From: Flagellimonas hadalis
GTDB lineage: Bacteria; Bacteroidota; Bacteroidia; Flavobacteriales; Flavobacteriaceae
Length of the DNA stretch: 64,000 bases
Reading direction: 5' to 3'
Assembly (NCBI RefSeq): GCF_007785775.2
Contig: NZ_VNIK02000007.1
Location: 124,001 to 188,000 of the forward strand
Positions 52,029 through 61,472 of this stretch are shown here, piece by piece (the first letter of the stretch is position 1; each line of letters begins with the position of its first letter). Made by a program: the position numbers and the translations under genes. Below the pieces are notes generated by a model, which saw only the letters and a list, made by a program, of their open reading frames with translations, had not been told where the DNA came from and did not search any database.

Positions 52029-53540
52029 TCAATAATTGGGGTTTTGAACGATCAAAGTGTTTTCCATTTCCCGTAACGGAATAGGGAGCACTTCGTTTTT
52101 TCCTGCAACAAAACCCTTATCTGCCAAGGCAGTGGCGGCATTCCCTGTCCGAACCAAATCGAACCATCTATGTCCTTCCCCAGCCAACTCGATACGCCTT
52201 TCATTCCATATGGCCTGAAGGGAAACGGGAACCGGTGACAAACCTACCCTGGCCCGTACTGCATCTAGAAGGGCCTGCGCCCTTGCACCGGAACCGCCCA
52301 AGGCCTCTGCTTCCAAAAGATAGGTATCGGCCAAACGGATCATATATACGTGTTGCTGATAGTTCAACTCCTTGACCCCTCCGCCAGTGGTGGCATCGCT
52401 GTTCAATGGCATAAACTTCTTCAAGTAGTACCCCGTGTCTTTATCCCCATACAAATATTCGATCTCCCCAGCTTCCTCATATGCTTTTAGATTGGCGATG
52501 GTCTCGTCAAATCTGGGATCGTTCTCAATGACATCAAAGAACTCGTCGGTAAACACATTGAAACTCCAGCCCGGTGCAAAGTCCGGTGCGGTGGAAGTGG
52601 CACTTCTCACATAACTGCGTGGGCCCACCATGATGTTGATACTGTTTCCTTCATCGGCGCCTGACCCCCAAAAACTCCAGTCTGCATTACTTTGATTGGT
52701 ATTGGTGGTCTCCAAAATGGATTCCGAATTGAAGGTATTGCTGAAATCCCACAGATCTGCAAAATCGTCCAATAGACGGTAGCCATATTTACTGGTACCT
52801 CCAGGTGTTCCATTTACCTCGGCCAGTTCTGCGGCGGCTTGGCTGTTCTTGCCATTGTAGAGATATACCTTGCCCAACAGTGCCTGGGCTGCCCCTTTGG
52901 AAAAACGTCCTGCTTCGGTGGCAAGGTTCACCATATCGGGAAGACTGTTCTTTGCTTCTTCCAAATCGGTCTCGATTTGTGCATAGACCGCCTCTTTTGA
53001 TGCCTGTTCCACATTGTAGATCTCTGCGGTCGGAAGGGGTTCCACTATGAGCGGGATGTTTCCGAACATCCGTACCAATTGAAAATAAAAATAGGCACGA
53101 AGGGCTTTGGCCTCAGCAGTGAATCGAGTCCTATTACCTTCGCTCATTGGGATTTCGGGCAGTTTGGAAAGCAACACATTGGCCCTGAATATGCCTTGGA
53201 AATAATCGTTCCAATAGCTTGCAGGGATGTTGGAGGCCGTAATGGTATAATTGGCGAATGCATGGATCCCTGCACCATCATCCGGTCCACCACCACCAGC
53301 GTGATGATCGTCCGACCCTGCGTTCATCATGGTCACCATGTTCTCAAATCCTTTGGATTCCTTACCCAAAACATCGTAAATGGCAATCAACCCGGAATAG
53401 GCTTGATTTTCATTGCTGTAATAGTTCTCTTCCAAATAGGTCCCTTTGGGCTCCACATCCAAAAACTCCTTGGTACAGGAAGTGAATGCGAAAACCAGAA
53501 TTGAACCAAAAACCAAATTCTTTATGTTTCTCAGTTTCAT
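52029..53540 (-). CDS. susD: SusD/RagB family outer-membrane glycan-binding lipoprotein
   Basis: A 503-residue lipoprotein: signal and lipobox 'LVFAFTSCTKEFLDVEPKGTYLE' (C22). SusD signatures: 'AEAKALRAYFYFQLVRMFGNIPLI', 'AAQALLGKVYLYNGK', 'YMIRLADTYLLEAEAL' and 'IWNERRIELAGEGHRWFDLVRTG' near the C-terminus. SusD lids the SusC transporter and binds the oligosaccharide. 10 bp after susC. By context the ligand is a beta-glucan such as laminarin. Confidence 0.95.
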   Translation of the reverse strand: MKLRNIKNLVFGSILVFAFTSCTKEFLDVEPKGTYLEENYYSNENQAYSGLIAIYDVLGKESKGFENMVTMMNAGSDDHHAGGGGPDDGAGIHAFANYTITASNIPASYWNDYFQGIFRANVLLSKLPEIPMSEGNRTRFTAEAKALRAYFYFQLVRMFGNIPLIVEPLPTAEIYNVEQASKEAVYAQIETDLEEAKNSLPDMVNLATEAGRFSKGAAQALLGKVYLYNGKNSQAAAELAEVNGTPGGTSKYGYRLLDDFADLWDFSNTFNSESILETTNTNQSNADWSFWGSGADEGNSINIMVGPRSYVRSATSTAPDFAPGWSFNVFTDEFFDVIENDPRFDETIANLKAYEEAGEIEYLYGDKDTGYYLKKFMPLNSDATTGGGVKELNYQQHVYMIRLADTYLLEAEALGGSGARAQALLDAVRARVGLSPVPVSLQAIWNERRIELAGEGHRWFDLVRTGNAATALADKGFVAGKNEVLPIPLREMENTLIVQNPNY

Positions 53541-53550
53541 TGTATCTTTT

Positions 53551-56500
53551 TTAAAATTGTAGATTAATGCCCAACATTCCCGTTCTGGCCTGTGGATAAT
53601 AGCCTCTGTCTATACCAAATACATTGCCCCCTATTTCGGGATCAAATCCAGTATACTTGGTGAACGTGATCAGGTTTTCCCCTGTCACATACAATCGTAT
53701 CTTGGAAATACCCACTTTGCCCAAAACATCTTGTGGCAAGGTATACCCGAACTGGATGGTCTTGAACCTCAAATAGTCTCCATCTTCCAAATAGAAGTCG
53801 GAGGGATTGGTGAAGTTCTTATTGGTATCATTGGTCGTAAGTCGTGGGAAGGTATTGGACGAACCTTCGCCGGACCATCTGCCCAAAGCCGATGTCTGGA
53901 AATTCGCACTTCCAATATCCAATCGACGTAGGGCCTGGAAAATCTTGTTTCCTGCGGCTCCTTGGGCGAAAACGAGCAGGTCAAAATTCTTATAATTTAC
54001 ATTGAGGTTGATACCGAAGGTCACTTTGGGAATGGAACTCCCTATGAAATCCCTGTCATTGTCCGTAATCGATCCATCGCCATCGACATCCTTCCACCTG
54101 AAATCCCCAGGTCTGGCCACAGGCTGCATCGGCTGCCCTTCAGAATTCACATAGGCATCTATCTCTGCTTGGTTCTGGAAGATTCCATCGGTCACAAATC
54201 CAAAAAATGAATTGACGGGCTGTCCCACTTGGGTGCGGGTAATGGGAAAGGTACTGGCCTGCACCGTAGTACCACCTGATAAGAACTCGACACCTTCTCC
54301 CAAAAAGGTGACCTCATTGTGTACGGTGGACATATTGCCGCTCAACGAAAATCTAAGATCTCCAAAACTTTTGTTATAGCTCAACCCAAGGTCCACGCCC
54401 TTGTTTTCCATATCGGCCACGTTGCCTGCCGGACTTCCTGTAGCTCCAACATACCCTGGAAGGGGCACATCCCTAAGAATGCCCGTGGTTTTTTTATAAT
54501 ACCAATCAAAGGTGACGTTCAATCCGTTGAACAGCGTTGCATCCAACCCGATGTTGGTCTGGCTGGTCTCTTCCCATTTCAAATCTGGGTTTGCAGGTGC
54601 ATCGGGACTGTTTCCGATGACCACCGATCCTGTGTTTCCCACTGCGTAGTTTCGACCATCACCTATGGTGGACAGGTATTTAAAGTCACCTATCTGGTCA
54701 CTACCCGTTACGCCATAGCTTCCCCGGATCTTCAATTGGTTCACAATATTGTTCTCTGGCCAAAAATTTTCCTTATTGGCTACCCATCCCGCTGAAAAGG
54801 ATGGGAATATCCCAAACTTGTTATTGGACCCGAAACGACTTGAACCGTCCCGTCGCACAATGCCCGTGAACAGGTATTTTTCTTGGAAGGCATAGTTCAG
54901 TCTTGCAAATAGCGAGGTGACCTTATGGATTACCCCAGTATAGGCACTGGCATTGATCTGTTCTGTGGGAATGTCAAAATTGAAAGATGCATCCTTGTAA
55001 TTGTTGACCGGAATGTTGTTATAGGTGATGGACTGTCCTTCGGTGATATTGTCCACATACACGCCTTGGCCCAACAGCACCGTAAAATCGTGTCCCCCAA
55101 GGGCCTTGTTGTAGGAAGCAGTATTTTCAATGTTCCAGCCAAACCCCTTGTTGGTGTTTCTGCTCAGGCTATTTTGGGATGTCACAAAAGAAGAAGTCAA
55201 AAAGGCAACTGGATTGAAGGATTCCCCTCCCCAGTAAGCCAACTTTCCACCAAAAGTGCTCCGTATCCTCAAATTTTCAATGGGTTCCACCTCAACATAG
55301 GCGTTGCCCACAAAATTGTCCGACCAGCTATGGTTGCCCAATCTTGTTTTGGTAAAGGCCAAGGGATTGGTCATCTCTTGTCCCACCAAAGTGGAAATAC
55401 CGTAGGGAAATCCATTTGGGGCCAAAATAAGATCTGGTCGCAAACTCCCTGTACCATCCACATAGGGAACCCCTGCCAAAACAGCCGGGTCGGTCTCAAT
55501 GGCCGGTGTTATTGGGTCCAAGTTGACCGCTGAGGACAATGGTCCACCATAGAAGGTGTTTCCATCAATGGCGGCATTTTTCTCATTGGAATATCCAAAA
55601 GTTTGGCCTACCCTGATGTAATCGTTGATTTGATGGGTGGAGTTCAACCGGAAATTCTTTCTGATGTAATGGGAAATGTCCGAAACCACAATACCTTCTT
55701 GGTCCAAGTAACCAAAAGAGGCATAAAACGTGGATTTTTCAGTTCCACCGCTTACACTAATCTCATGGTTCTCCCGCTTGGCACTATTGCTGAAAATTTG
55801 TTCCTGCCAATCCGTTCCCTTTCCATAGGAGTCTGGATTTGGAAAAAGAATGGAACCACCACCGGCCACGGAGGCCTCGTTTCGTAAAGTGGCATATTGG
55901 GCCGCATTGAGCAGATCCAACTTTCTAGCAGGGGCCGAAATACCTGTATAGCCATTGTAATTGACAGACAATTTCCCGGATTTCCCACTTTTGGTGGTCA
56001 CAAGGATAACCCCGGCCGCGGCCCTAGATCCGTAAATGGCTGCAGAAGCGGCATCCTTCAATACTTCAATGGAAGCAACATCGGATTGATTAAGGTAACC
56101 TATCCCCCCCGCATCCACGATGACACCATCCACGACCCAAAGAGGCTCGTTGTTGTTCAGGGTAGTGATTCCTCTGACCCGTATGGTAGAGGCTGCGCCC
56201 GGTTGCCCAGAATTTGCCGCAATGGTAATCCCCGATGCCCTTCCCTGCAAAGATTGCTCCACCCGGTTGATGGGGAGATCTTGAAGATCACCTTCCTTTA
56301 CCCCGGATATGGCACCTGTGACCACGCTCTTCTTTTGTGTACCGTATCCTACAACGACAATTTCATCCAGAAGGCTCACATCAGGTTGCAATGTGACCTC
56401 TATCTGAGATCTGCCCGCGATTGTTTCTTCTGCTGGCGTGTAGCCAACATAGCTGAAAACCAAGGTTCCATCCGAAGGAACCCCTATTTCAAAATTCCCG

Positions 56501-56673
56501 TCAAAATCCGTGGTGGTACCCCTGGATGTGTTTTTGAGAATTACAGATGCCCCAGGAAGCGGGGCGCCACTTTCATCCTTGACCGTGCCTCGGACAGTTG
56601 AGTCCTGTGCCTGTACGAGCACGGTAAACAGTAAAGATAAAGCACATAATACATATGACTTTGTTAGCTTCAT
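53551..56673 (-). CDS. susC: SusC/RagA family TonB-dependent outer-membrane transporter
   Basis: A 1040-residue protein. Signal peptide 'YVLCALSLLFTVLVQAQ', then a carboxypeptidase-regulatory-like domain (about 25-100: 'VRGTVKDESGAPLPGASVILKNTSRGTTTDFDGNF'), a TonB box region 'LDEIVVVGYGTQKK', a plug ('ASIEVLKDAASAAIYGSRAAAGVILVTTK') and a barrel ending in 'YPQARTGMLGINLQF'. It imports glycan fragments with SusD using the TonB-ExbBD energy system. First gene of the minus-strand operon susC-susD-SGBP-GH30-GH5-GH16; the promoter must lie in 56674-56941. Confidence 0.96.
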   Translation of the reverse strand: MKLTKSYVLCALSLLFTVLVQAQDSTVRGTVKDESGAPLPGASVILKNTSRGTTTDFDGNFEIGVPSDGTLVFSYVGYTPAEETIAGRSQIEVTLQPDVSLLDEIVVVGYGTQKKSVVTGAISGVKEGDLQDLPINRVEQSLQGRASGITIAANSGQPGAASTIRVRGITTLNNNEPLWVVDGVIVDAGGIGYLNQSDVASIEVLKDAASAAIYGSRAAAGVILVTTKSGKSGKLSVNYNGYTGISAPARKLDLLNAAQYATLRNEASVAGGGSILFPNPDSYGKGTDWQEQIFSNSAKRENHEISVSGGTEKSTFYASFGYLDQEGIVVSDISHYIRKNFRLNSTHQINDYIRVGQTFGYSNEKNAAIDGNTFYGGPLSSAVNLDPITPAIETDPAVLAGVPYVDGTGSLRPDLILAPNGFPYGISTLVGQEMTNPLAFTKTRLGNHSWSDNFVGNAYVEVEPIENLRIRSTFGGKLAYWGGESFNPVAFLTSSFVTSQNSLSRNTNKGFGWNIENTASYNKALGGHDFTVLLGQGVYVDNITEGQSITYNNIPVNNYKDASFNFDIPTEQINASAYTGVIHKVTSLFARLNYAFQEKYLFTGIVRRDGSSRFGSNNKFGIFPSFSAGWVANKENFWPENNIVNQLKIRGSYGVTGSDQIGDFKYLSTIGDGRNYAVGNTGSVVIGNSPDAPANPDLKWEETSQTNIGLDATLFNGLNVTFDWYYKKTTGILRDVPLPGYVGATGSPAGNVADMENKGVDLGLSYNKSFGDLRFSLSGNMSTVHNEVTFLGEGVEFLSGGTTVQASTFPITRTQVGQPVNSFFGFVTDGIFQNQAEIDAYVNSEGQPMQPVARPGDFRWKDVDGDGSITDNDRDFIGSSIPKVTFGINLNVNYKNFDLLVFAQGAAGNKIFQALRRLDIGSANFQTSALGRWSGEGSSNTFPRLTTNDTNKNFTNPSDFYLEDGDYLRFKTIQFGYTLPQDVLGKVGISKIRLYVTGENLITFTKYTGFDPEIGGNVFGIDRGYYPQARTGMLGINLQF

Positions 56674-56941
56674 GTGTTGTTAGTTTAAGTTAATTAATGT
56701 TAAAAAAATGTGCATTTTTCAGCGATGATAGGCAAGATTTTGACAATGCCACAATAAAATTCCCCTACAAAAACACATCAACATTAAATTTAAATCTTAC
56801 AAAAACACATCAAAAAATACTATATATCATTGTTTTACAATATTTTAAAAACAAAATAATACTTATCTTGTATTTCATGTTTTTTGTAAAAAACACAACA
56901 AACGGATAAATTGCGCTTTATGGACACAATCAGGGGAAATT
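56674..56941. promoter_or_regulatory. divergent promoter region between susC and the Y_Y_Y/LuxR regulator
   Basis: 268 bp, very AT-rich, with no protein-like ORF. It must contain promoters for the susC operon (minus) and the regulator gene (plus). Long A/T runs with repeated 'acaaaa/ttttac' elements are seen, but no palindrome of the LacI type found at 61248-61371. Confidence 0.55.
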
Positions 56942-59899
56942 ATGGGTAGTCTCAAATCAATTTTTTATCTATTTATTACGTTTTGCCATCTAGAAGGGAG
57001 AATCAAGGAAGACAGTCTAAAATTCACCTTTAAATGCATCCTTGCGTTTCTTGTTTTTTTGCAGCACCTATCCCCTGTCCAGGGTCAGGTCAAGGGCATT
57101 GGATTGCCCAGTATCACGAACTATACAAAAACAGAATATCAAAGTGGCACCCAAAACTGGGACATAGATCAAGATACCAATGGCAATGTCTATTTTGCCA
57201 ATAACAATGGGTTGCTGCAATTTGATGGATCCACTTGGCGAACCTATAAAATACCCAACTCCAACAATGTACGGTCTGTAAAGTTCGACCCCTCGTCAGG
57301 AAGGATCTATGTAGGGGCATACAATGAGTTTGGATACTTTGAATCAAGTGAAGATGGTGGGCTTTCCTATGTTTCCCTAATTCCTAAAATTTTGGAATCC
57401 AAATACAGGTCCACTGATTTTATCTGGAACATCCATCTTTTCCAGGACGAGGTCATTTTTCAGTCTTTTGGAACTGTGTATGTACTTAAAAATGAGAAAA
57501 TTACTCCAATGCCAGCGGAAGGCAGATTCCAGTTTTCATACAAGGCCGAAGACAAGCTTTACTTTCAAGAGGTGACCAAAGGAATCTTGGAGTATAAGGA
57601 TGGAAGAATGTTCGCTTTACCAGGGACAAATTCACTGAATTCCTATGAAATCTGGGGAATCTTTTCACTGGAAGACGATACATTATTGATCGCCACATTG
57701 GAAGCAGGCCTCTTTATCCATGATGGGCAACATGTATACCCCTGGAACACTGAGGCAAATCAATTCATCAAAAACAACAGTTCATTGGGCGGGGTAAAGA
57801 TCAATGAAGATCTCTTTGTCCTCAACTCGGTTTTAGGAGGCATTGTCATTTGCAATTCCAAAGGTGGGGTTGTTCAACAAATAGATTTAAAAAAAGGCCT
57901 AAAGAACAATACCGTATTGAGTTCCTTTTTAGATAATTCGAACAACCTTTGGTTGGGTCTGGACAATGGGATTTCCTACCTGAACATCAACTCACCCTTT
58001 ACCTATTTCAGCTCCAGCCTGAATTTGAGTTCCGTATATGCCACTGTGGTCCATAACGAAAACCTCTACGTGGCCACCAACCAAGGTGTATTCTATCACA
58101 AATTGAACGGGACTTTTAAGGACGATTCCTTCAGATTGGTGGAAGGGACCGCTACCCAATCATGGAACATACAGGTAATTGCGGGCGAACTGATCTGCGC
58201 CAACAACAAAGGGGCCTTGGTCATTAACGGTAACAAGGTGAGCCGGGTATTGGGACATACAGGCTATTTTGGTTTCAAGGAAATCCCTGGGCTTCCCGGA
58301 TATATCTTGGGATCCAACTATGGGGGTTTCTCACTTTTTAAGATGGGTCCAAGAGGTATTGAATTTCAGAACAGGATGGATGGTTTTTATAATTCTTCCA
58401 AGGATTTTGAAATGGATGCCGATTATGTCTGGCTCCTTCGCGATCAGTTCCTATACCAGCTCGAATTGGCGGATGACCTCCAGACCTTATCCATAAAAAA
58501 AAGGCACACGTCCTTAAACGGTGATGGCACCGGCATCAATACCCTTAAAAAAATAGACAACACCCTTTATTTCGTTTCTGAAAACCACTTCTATAGTTAT
58601 TCCAAAGAGTTGGATGCCTTTCGAGAAGATTTGGTACTAAGTGGGCTCTTCAAGGGGCTCCCTACCATTAATTCCGTAGCTAAAGATACCCATGGAAATT
58701 TATGGTACACCTACGATCAATCCAATGAAATTGGGGTGCTCATGAAATTGGAAGGCCCCGGATACACCAATGTACTAGAGCCCTTTTCCAATCTTACGGG
58801 AAACCTTGTGTTCAACTACCTATCGGTGAACACGATCGATCCAAACAATATTTTTATTGGCTTGATCAATGGCTTGGCGCATTACGATTCCCAGTTTTCC
58901 AAGGAAAACATAGCCCGCCCCAAAGCCTTTATCCGAAGTTTCTCCTATGGGGATCAAACCATTGTACAGGGCAATCCCCAGCATAAAGAAATGGAATATG
59001 GACTTCCCTATGCCAACAATAACGTGAGTTTTACATTTTCATCCCCTGATTTTGAAAGTGGCAAGAATATTCAGTATTCCTACCAACTGGAACCCTTTGA
59101 CAAACAATGGAGCATTTGGTCCAAACAAGCCCTGAAGGAATATACCAATCTCAGGGAAGGCACCTATACCATGAGGGTAAAGGAAAAGAACAGCTATGGT
59201 GTGGAATCGGAGCCTGCATCCCTGACATTTACCGTGAGTCCGCCATGGTACCGACATCCCTTTGCCTATATCGGATACTTTATTATGGGCTGTCTGATCA
59301 TTTATTTGATCAGGTTACAGGTTCAGGCCAAAATCAGGAAGAACAAATATTATGAGACCATTGAGCAGCGTAAGTTATATCTGGAAAAGGAGTCCAAAAT
59401 ACGCATAGAGCAGTACCGTCTGGAAAAAAAGATACAAAAACTCAATAAGGAAAAACTAAAGACCAAGATTTTGGCCAAGGACAAAGAATTGGTGAACAAC
59501 TCGCTCCAAGTGGTAAAAAAGAACAAGACCTTGAGCAATATTGTCCAAAAATTGAAGGAAATGGATATTGAGTCCATGAACGAGGAAACCAAGTCCCAAC
59601 TCACCACTTTGAAGAAAAACATTCAAAAGGAAATTGGTGGCAACAGTTGGAAAGACCTTGAAAAACACATCAAAAATGTACACTTTGAGTTTTTGAAAAG
59701 ACTCAAGGAAAAATACCCCCATATTTCGCCAAGGGAACTGGATCTATCCACCTACCTGCTCATGAACATGTCCACCAAGGAAATTGCCCAAGTGATGAAC
59801 ATATCCAATGGCGGTGTCGAATTGGCCCGCTATCGGCTACGAAAAAAACTCGGCCTATCCAGAAAAGAAAACCTTTCCGGTTTTTTGATGAACATTTGA
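56942..59899 (+). CDS. membrane-bound one-component regulator: beta-propeller, Y_Y_Y, LuxR-type HTH
   Basis: A 985-residue protein. A hydrophobic signal at about 31-48 ('CILAFLVFLQHLSPVQGQ') leads a beta-propeller sensor (about 50-690: repeated 'NVYFANNNGLLQFDGSTW', 'LWLGLDNGISYLN' type blades), then a Y_Y_Y domain (about 700-765, 'IQYSYQLEPFDKQWSIWSKQALKEYTNLREGTYTMRV'). One membrane helix (about 775-795) precedes a coiled coil (about 795-900), and a C-terminal LuxR-type HTH (about 920-980, 'SPRELDLSTYLLMNMSTKEIAQVMNISNGGVE'). There is no kinase or receiver. It is divergent from the beta-glucan susC operon and probably its activator. Confidence 0.9.
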   Translation: MGSLKSIFYLFITFCHLEGRIKEDSLKFTFKCILAFLVFLQHLSPVQGQVKGIGLPSITNYTKTEYQSGTQNWDIDQDTNGNVYFANNNGLLQFDGSTWRTYKIPNSNNVRSVKFDPSSGRIYVGAYNEFGYFESSEDGGLSYVSLIPKILESKYRSTDFIWNIHLFQDEVIFQSFGTVYVLKNEKITPMPAEGRFQFSYKAEDKLYFQEVTKGILEYKDGRMFALPGTNSLNSYEIWGIFSLEDDTLLIATLEAGLFIHDGQHVYPWNTEANQFIKNNSSLGGVKINEDLFVLNSVLGGIVICNSKGGVVQQIDLKKGLKNNTVLSSFLDNSNNLWLGLDNGISYLNINSPFTYFSSSLNLSSVYATVVHNENLYVATNQGVFYHKLNGTFKDDSFRLVEGTATQSWNIQVIAGELICANNKGALVINGNKVSRVLGHTGYFGFKEIPGLPGYILGSNYGGFSLFKMGPRGIEFQNRMDGFYNSSKDFEMDADYVWLLRDQFLYQLELADDLQTLSIKKRHTSLNGDGTGINTLKKIDNTLYFVSENHFYSYSKELDAFREDLVLSGLFKGLPTINSVAKDTHGNLWYTYDQSNEIGVLMKLEGPGYTNVLEPFSNLTGNLVFNYLSVNTIDPNNIFIGLINGLAHYDSQFSKENIARPKAFIRSFSYGDQTIVQGNPQHKEMEYGLPYANNNVSFTFSSPDFESGKNIQYSYQLEPFDKQWSIWSKQALKEYTNLREGTYTMRVKEKNSYGVESEPASLTFTVSPPWYRHPFAYIGYFIMGCLIIYLIRLQVQAKIRKNKYYETIEQRKLYLEKESKIRIEQYRLEKKIQKLNKEKLKTKILAKDKELVNNSLQVVKKNKTLSNIVQKLKEMDIESMNEETKSQLTTLKKNIQKEIGGNSWKDLEKHIKNVHFEFLKRLKEKYPHISPRELDLSTYLLMNMSTKEIAQVMNISNGGVELARYRLRKKLGLSRKENLSGFLMNI

Positions 59900-60058
59900 T
59901 TGGTCGATTGTTTTTCAGTGCATGGTGGCCTTTCTCAAAAAATGCCAAATATCTTTATTGAGTCCAATCTTGATCTACCATCCAAAGTCGTTTCAAACCT
60001 ATGCAAATTTTTCTGGTTTAAAATCCCCTGGACGTCCATGGTCCCGTGATATCCATTT

Positions 60059-61198
60059 TTAATTTTCCACAAAAGCATTCATCCTGAGTATGGTCCCATC
60101 TGGATTATGTATAAGTTCGGTCATTTTCACACTTCTCAAATGCGTCTTTCCACCCGACATGGAGCTATCATGGAAAAACAACCACCACTTGCCCTGATAT
60201 TCCACTATGGAATGATGGTTGGTCCAACCCAATACGGGATCAAGGATCACGCCTTGGTACGTGAACGGGCCATAGGGATTATCGGCAATCGCATAAGCGA
60301 TGTTGTGTGTATCCCCTGTGGAATAGGATAAATAATAGGTGTCATTGTATCGGTGCACCCATGCTGCCTCAAAAAACCTGCGGGCGTTGTCCCCAGCCTT
60401 GATGGGGTCACCATTTTTATCGAGTACAAGAACATCCTTGGGTTCTTCGGCAAAACTGACCATATCATCGTTCATTAGGGCAATCTTGGGAGCGATGGCG
60501 GGTTCATCATCTGTAGGATATTGGTCCTCACCAAGGTATTTACCATCTTTCCATTGTTGGAGCTGTCCGCCCCAGATACCTCCAAAATACATATAATATC
60601 TGCCATCGGTATCCTCAAAAACCGCAGGGTCCATACTATAGCTTCCCTCGATAGGGAGATCCAACGCCTTGAAGGGACCTGCTGGCGAGTCACTTTTGGC
60701 CACACCAATGTGAAAGATATCTTTTTTGTCCTTCACTGGAAAATATAAAAAGTATTCCCCTTCCTTTTCGGCGGCATCGGGGGCCCACATTTGTCTTCCG
60801 GCCCAAGGCACATCATCAATATGCAGTGCCAATCCATGGTCTGTCACCTCTCCCCCTACACTATCCATGGAAAACACATGGTAATCCTCCATATTGAAGT
60901 GACTGCCCAGATCATCTTCCGGAATACCTGACTCAAAATCGTGGGAGGGATACACATATAGTTTCCCTTCAAAAACATGGGCCGAAGGATCGGCGGTATA
61001 TAATTTGGAGCTTAGGGTATATACAACATCTGGGGTTCTCCCGATAGTATCCGCCACAATGCTATCATTCGTAGCGACCTCATCGGGCATTTTCTTTTGT
61101 TGCTTACAGGAGGCGGCCAAAACCAGTAAAAATGACAAAATACCTGGAAGATAAAATCGAGTTGGGTTGTTTTTGCAGGTGAAAATTGTGTTTTTCAT
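60059..61198 (-). CDS. GH43 family glycosidase lipoprotein
   Basis: A 379-residue lipoprotein (lipobox 'LAASC', C31). The five-bladed GH43 propeller shows the three active-site carboxylates: base D70 in 'YTADPSAHVFEGKLYVYPSHD', pKa modulator D190 in 'YSMDPAVFEDTDG', acid E277 in 'RRFFEAAW'. GH43 enzymes act as beta-xylosidases or alpha-L-arabinofuranosidases on hemicellulose-type glycans, so this belongs to a locus other than the beta-glucan one. It is divergent from a second susC and shares an operator region with it. Confidence 0.92.
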   Translation of the reverse strand: MKNTIFTCKNNPTRFYLPGILSFLLVLAASCKQQKKMPDEVATNDSIVADTIGRTPDVVYTLSSKLYTADPSAHVFEGKLYVYPSHDFESGIPEDDLGSHFNMEDYHVFSMDSVGGEVTDHGLALHIDDVPWAGRQMWAPDAAEKEGEYFLYFPVKDKKDIFHIGVAKSDSPAGPFKALDLPIEGSYSMDPAVFEDTDGRYYMYFGGIWGGQLQQWKDGKYLGEDQYPTDDEPAIAPKIALMNDDMVSFAEEPKDVLVLDKNGDPIKAGDNARRFFEAAWVHRYNDTYYLSYSTGDTHNIAYAIADNPYGPFTYQGVILDPVLGWTNHHSIVEYQGKWWLFFHDSSMSGGKTHLRSVKMTELIHNPDGTILRMNAFVEN

Positions 61199-61247
61199 AG
61201 GATAATGTATGGATTTAAATGTTAAAAATACACATTAATATGGTATA

Positions 61248-61259
61248 GCAATCGTTTGC
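61248..61259. promoter_or_regulatory. LacI-type operator, copy 1
   Basis: gcaatcgtttgc matches the palindromic LacI/GalR-family operator GCAANCGNTTGC exactly. It lies 50 bp upstream of the GH43 start codon. A second exact match lies 112 bp away (61360-61371). Confidence 0.6.
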
Positions 61260-61301
61260 TTAGTCTTTTTAAGGAACCTATTCAGTTGTATATCCATAGT
61301 T

Positions 61302-61323
61302 TAAGCCCTATAAATAGGGCTTA
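61302..61323. promoter_or_regulatory. 9-bp perfect hairpin between the divergent promoters
   Basis: taagcccta and tagggctta pair perfectly around the loop taaa. It sits between the two LacI-type operators. It may be a separate operator or insulate the divergent transcripts; no long U-tract follows. Confidence 0.45.
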
Positions 61324-61359
61324 TCAAATATTTTTCAGCTCAATTTTAAATTTTTTTAC

Positions 61360-61371
61360 GCAACCGATTGC
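61360..61371. promoter_or_regulatory. LacI-type operator, copy 2
   Basis: gcaaccgattgc fits GCAANCGNTTGC and is extended by matching flanks (ACGCAA...TTGCGT, 61358-61373). It lies 102 bp upstream of the second susC start, within the promoter region. Two operators on a divergent promoter suggest looping by a LacI-type repressor encoded outside the window. Confidence 0.65.
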
Positions 61372-61472
61372 GTCAACAAATATAATGTGTATATTTATCA
61401 CATTCTAAATATTATGTACACTTTTTTGTCATAATGGAACGAATTAACTAAACAAAATAAAAACTTAGTAAC

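Noticed and set aside
61302-61323. Hairpin as transcription terminator of GH43 or susC
   Set aside because: It lies upstream of both divergent genes and has no U-tract on either strand, so it cannot terminate either transcript.
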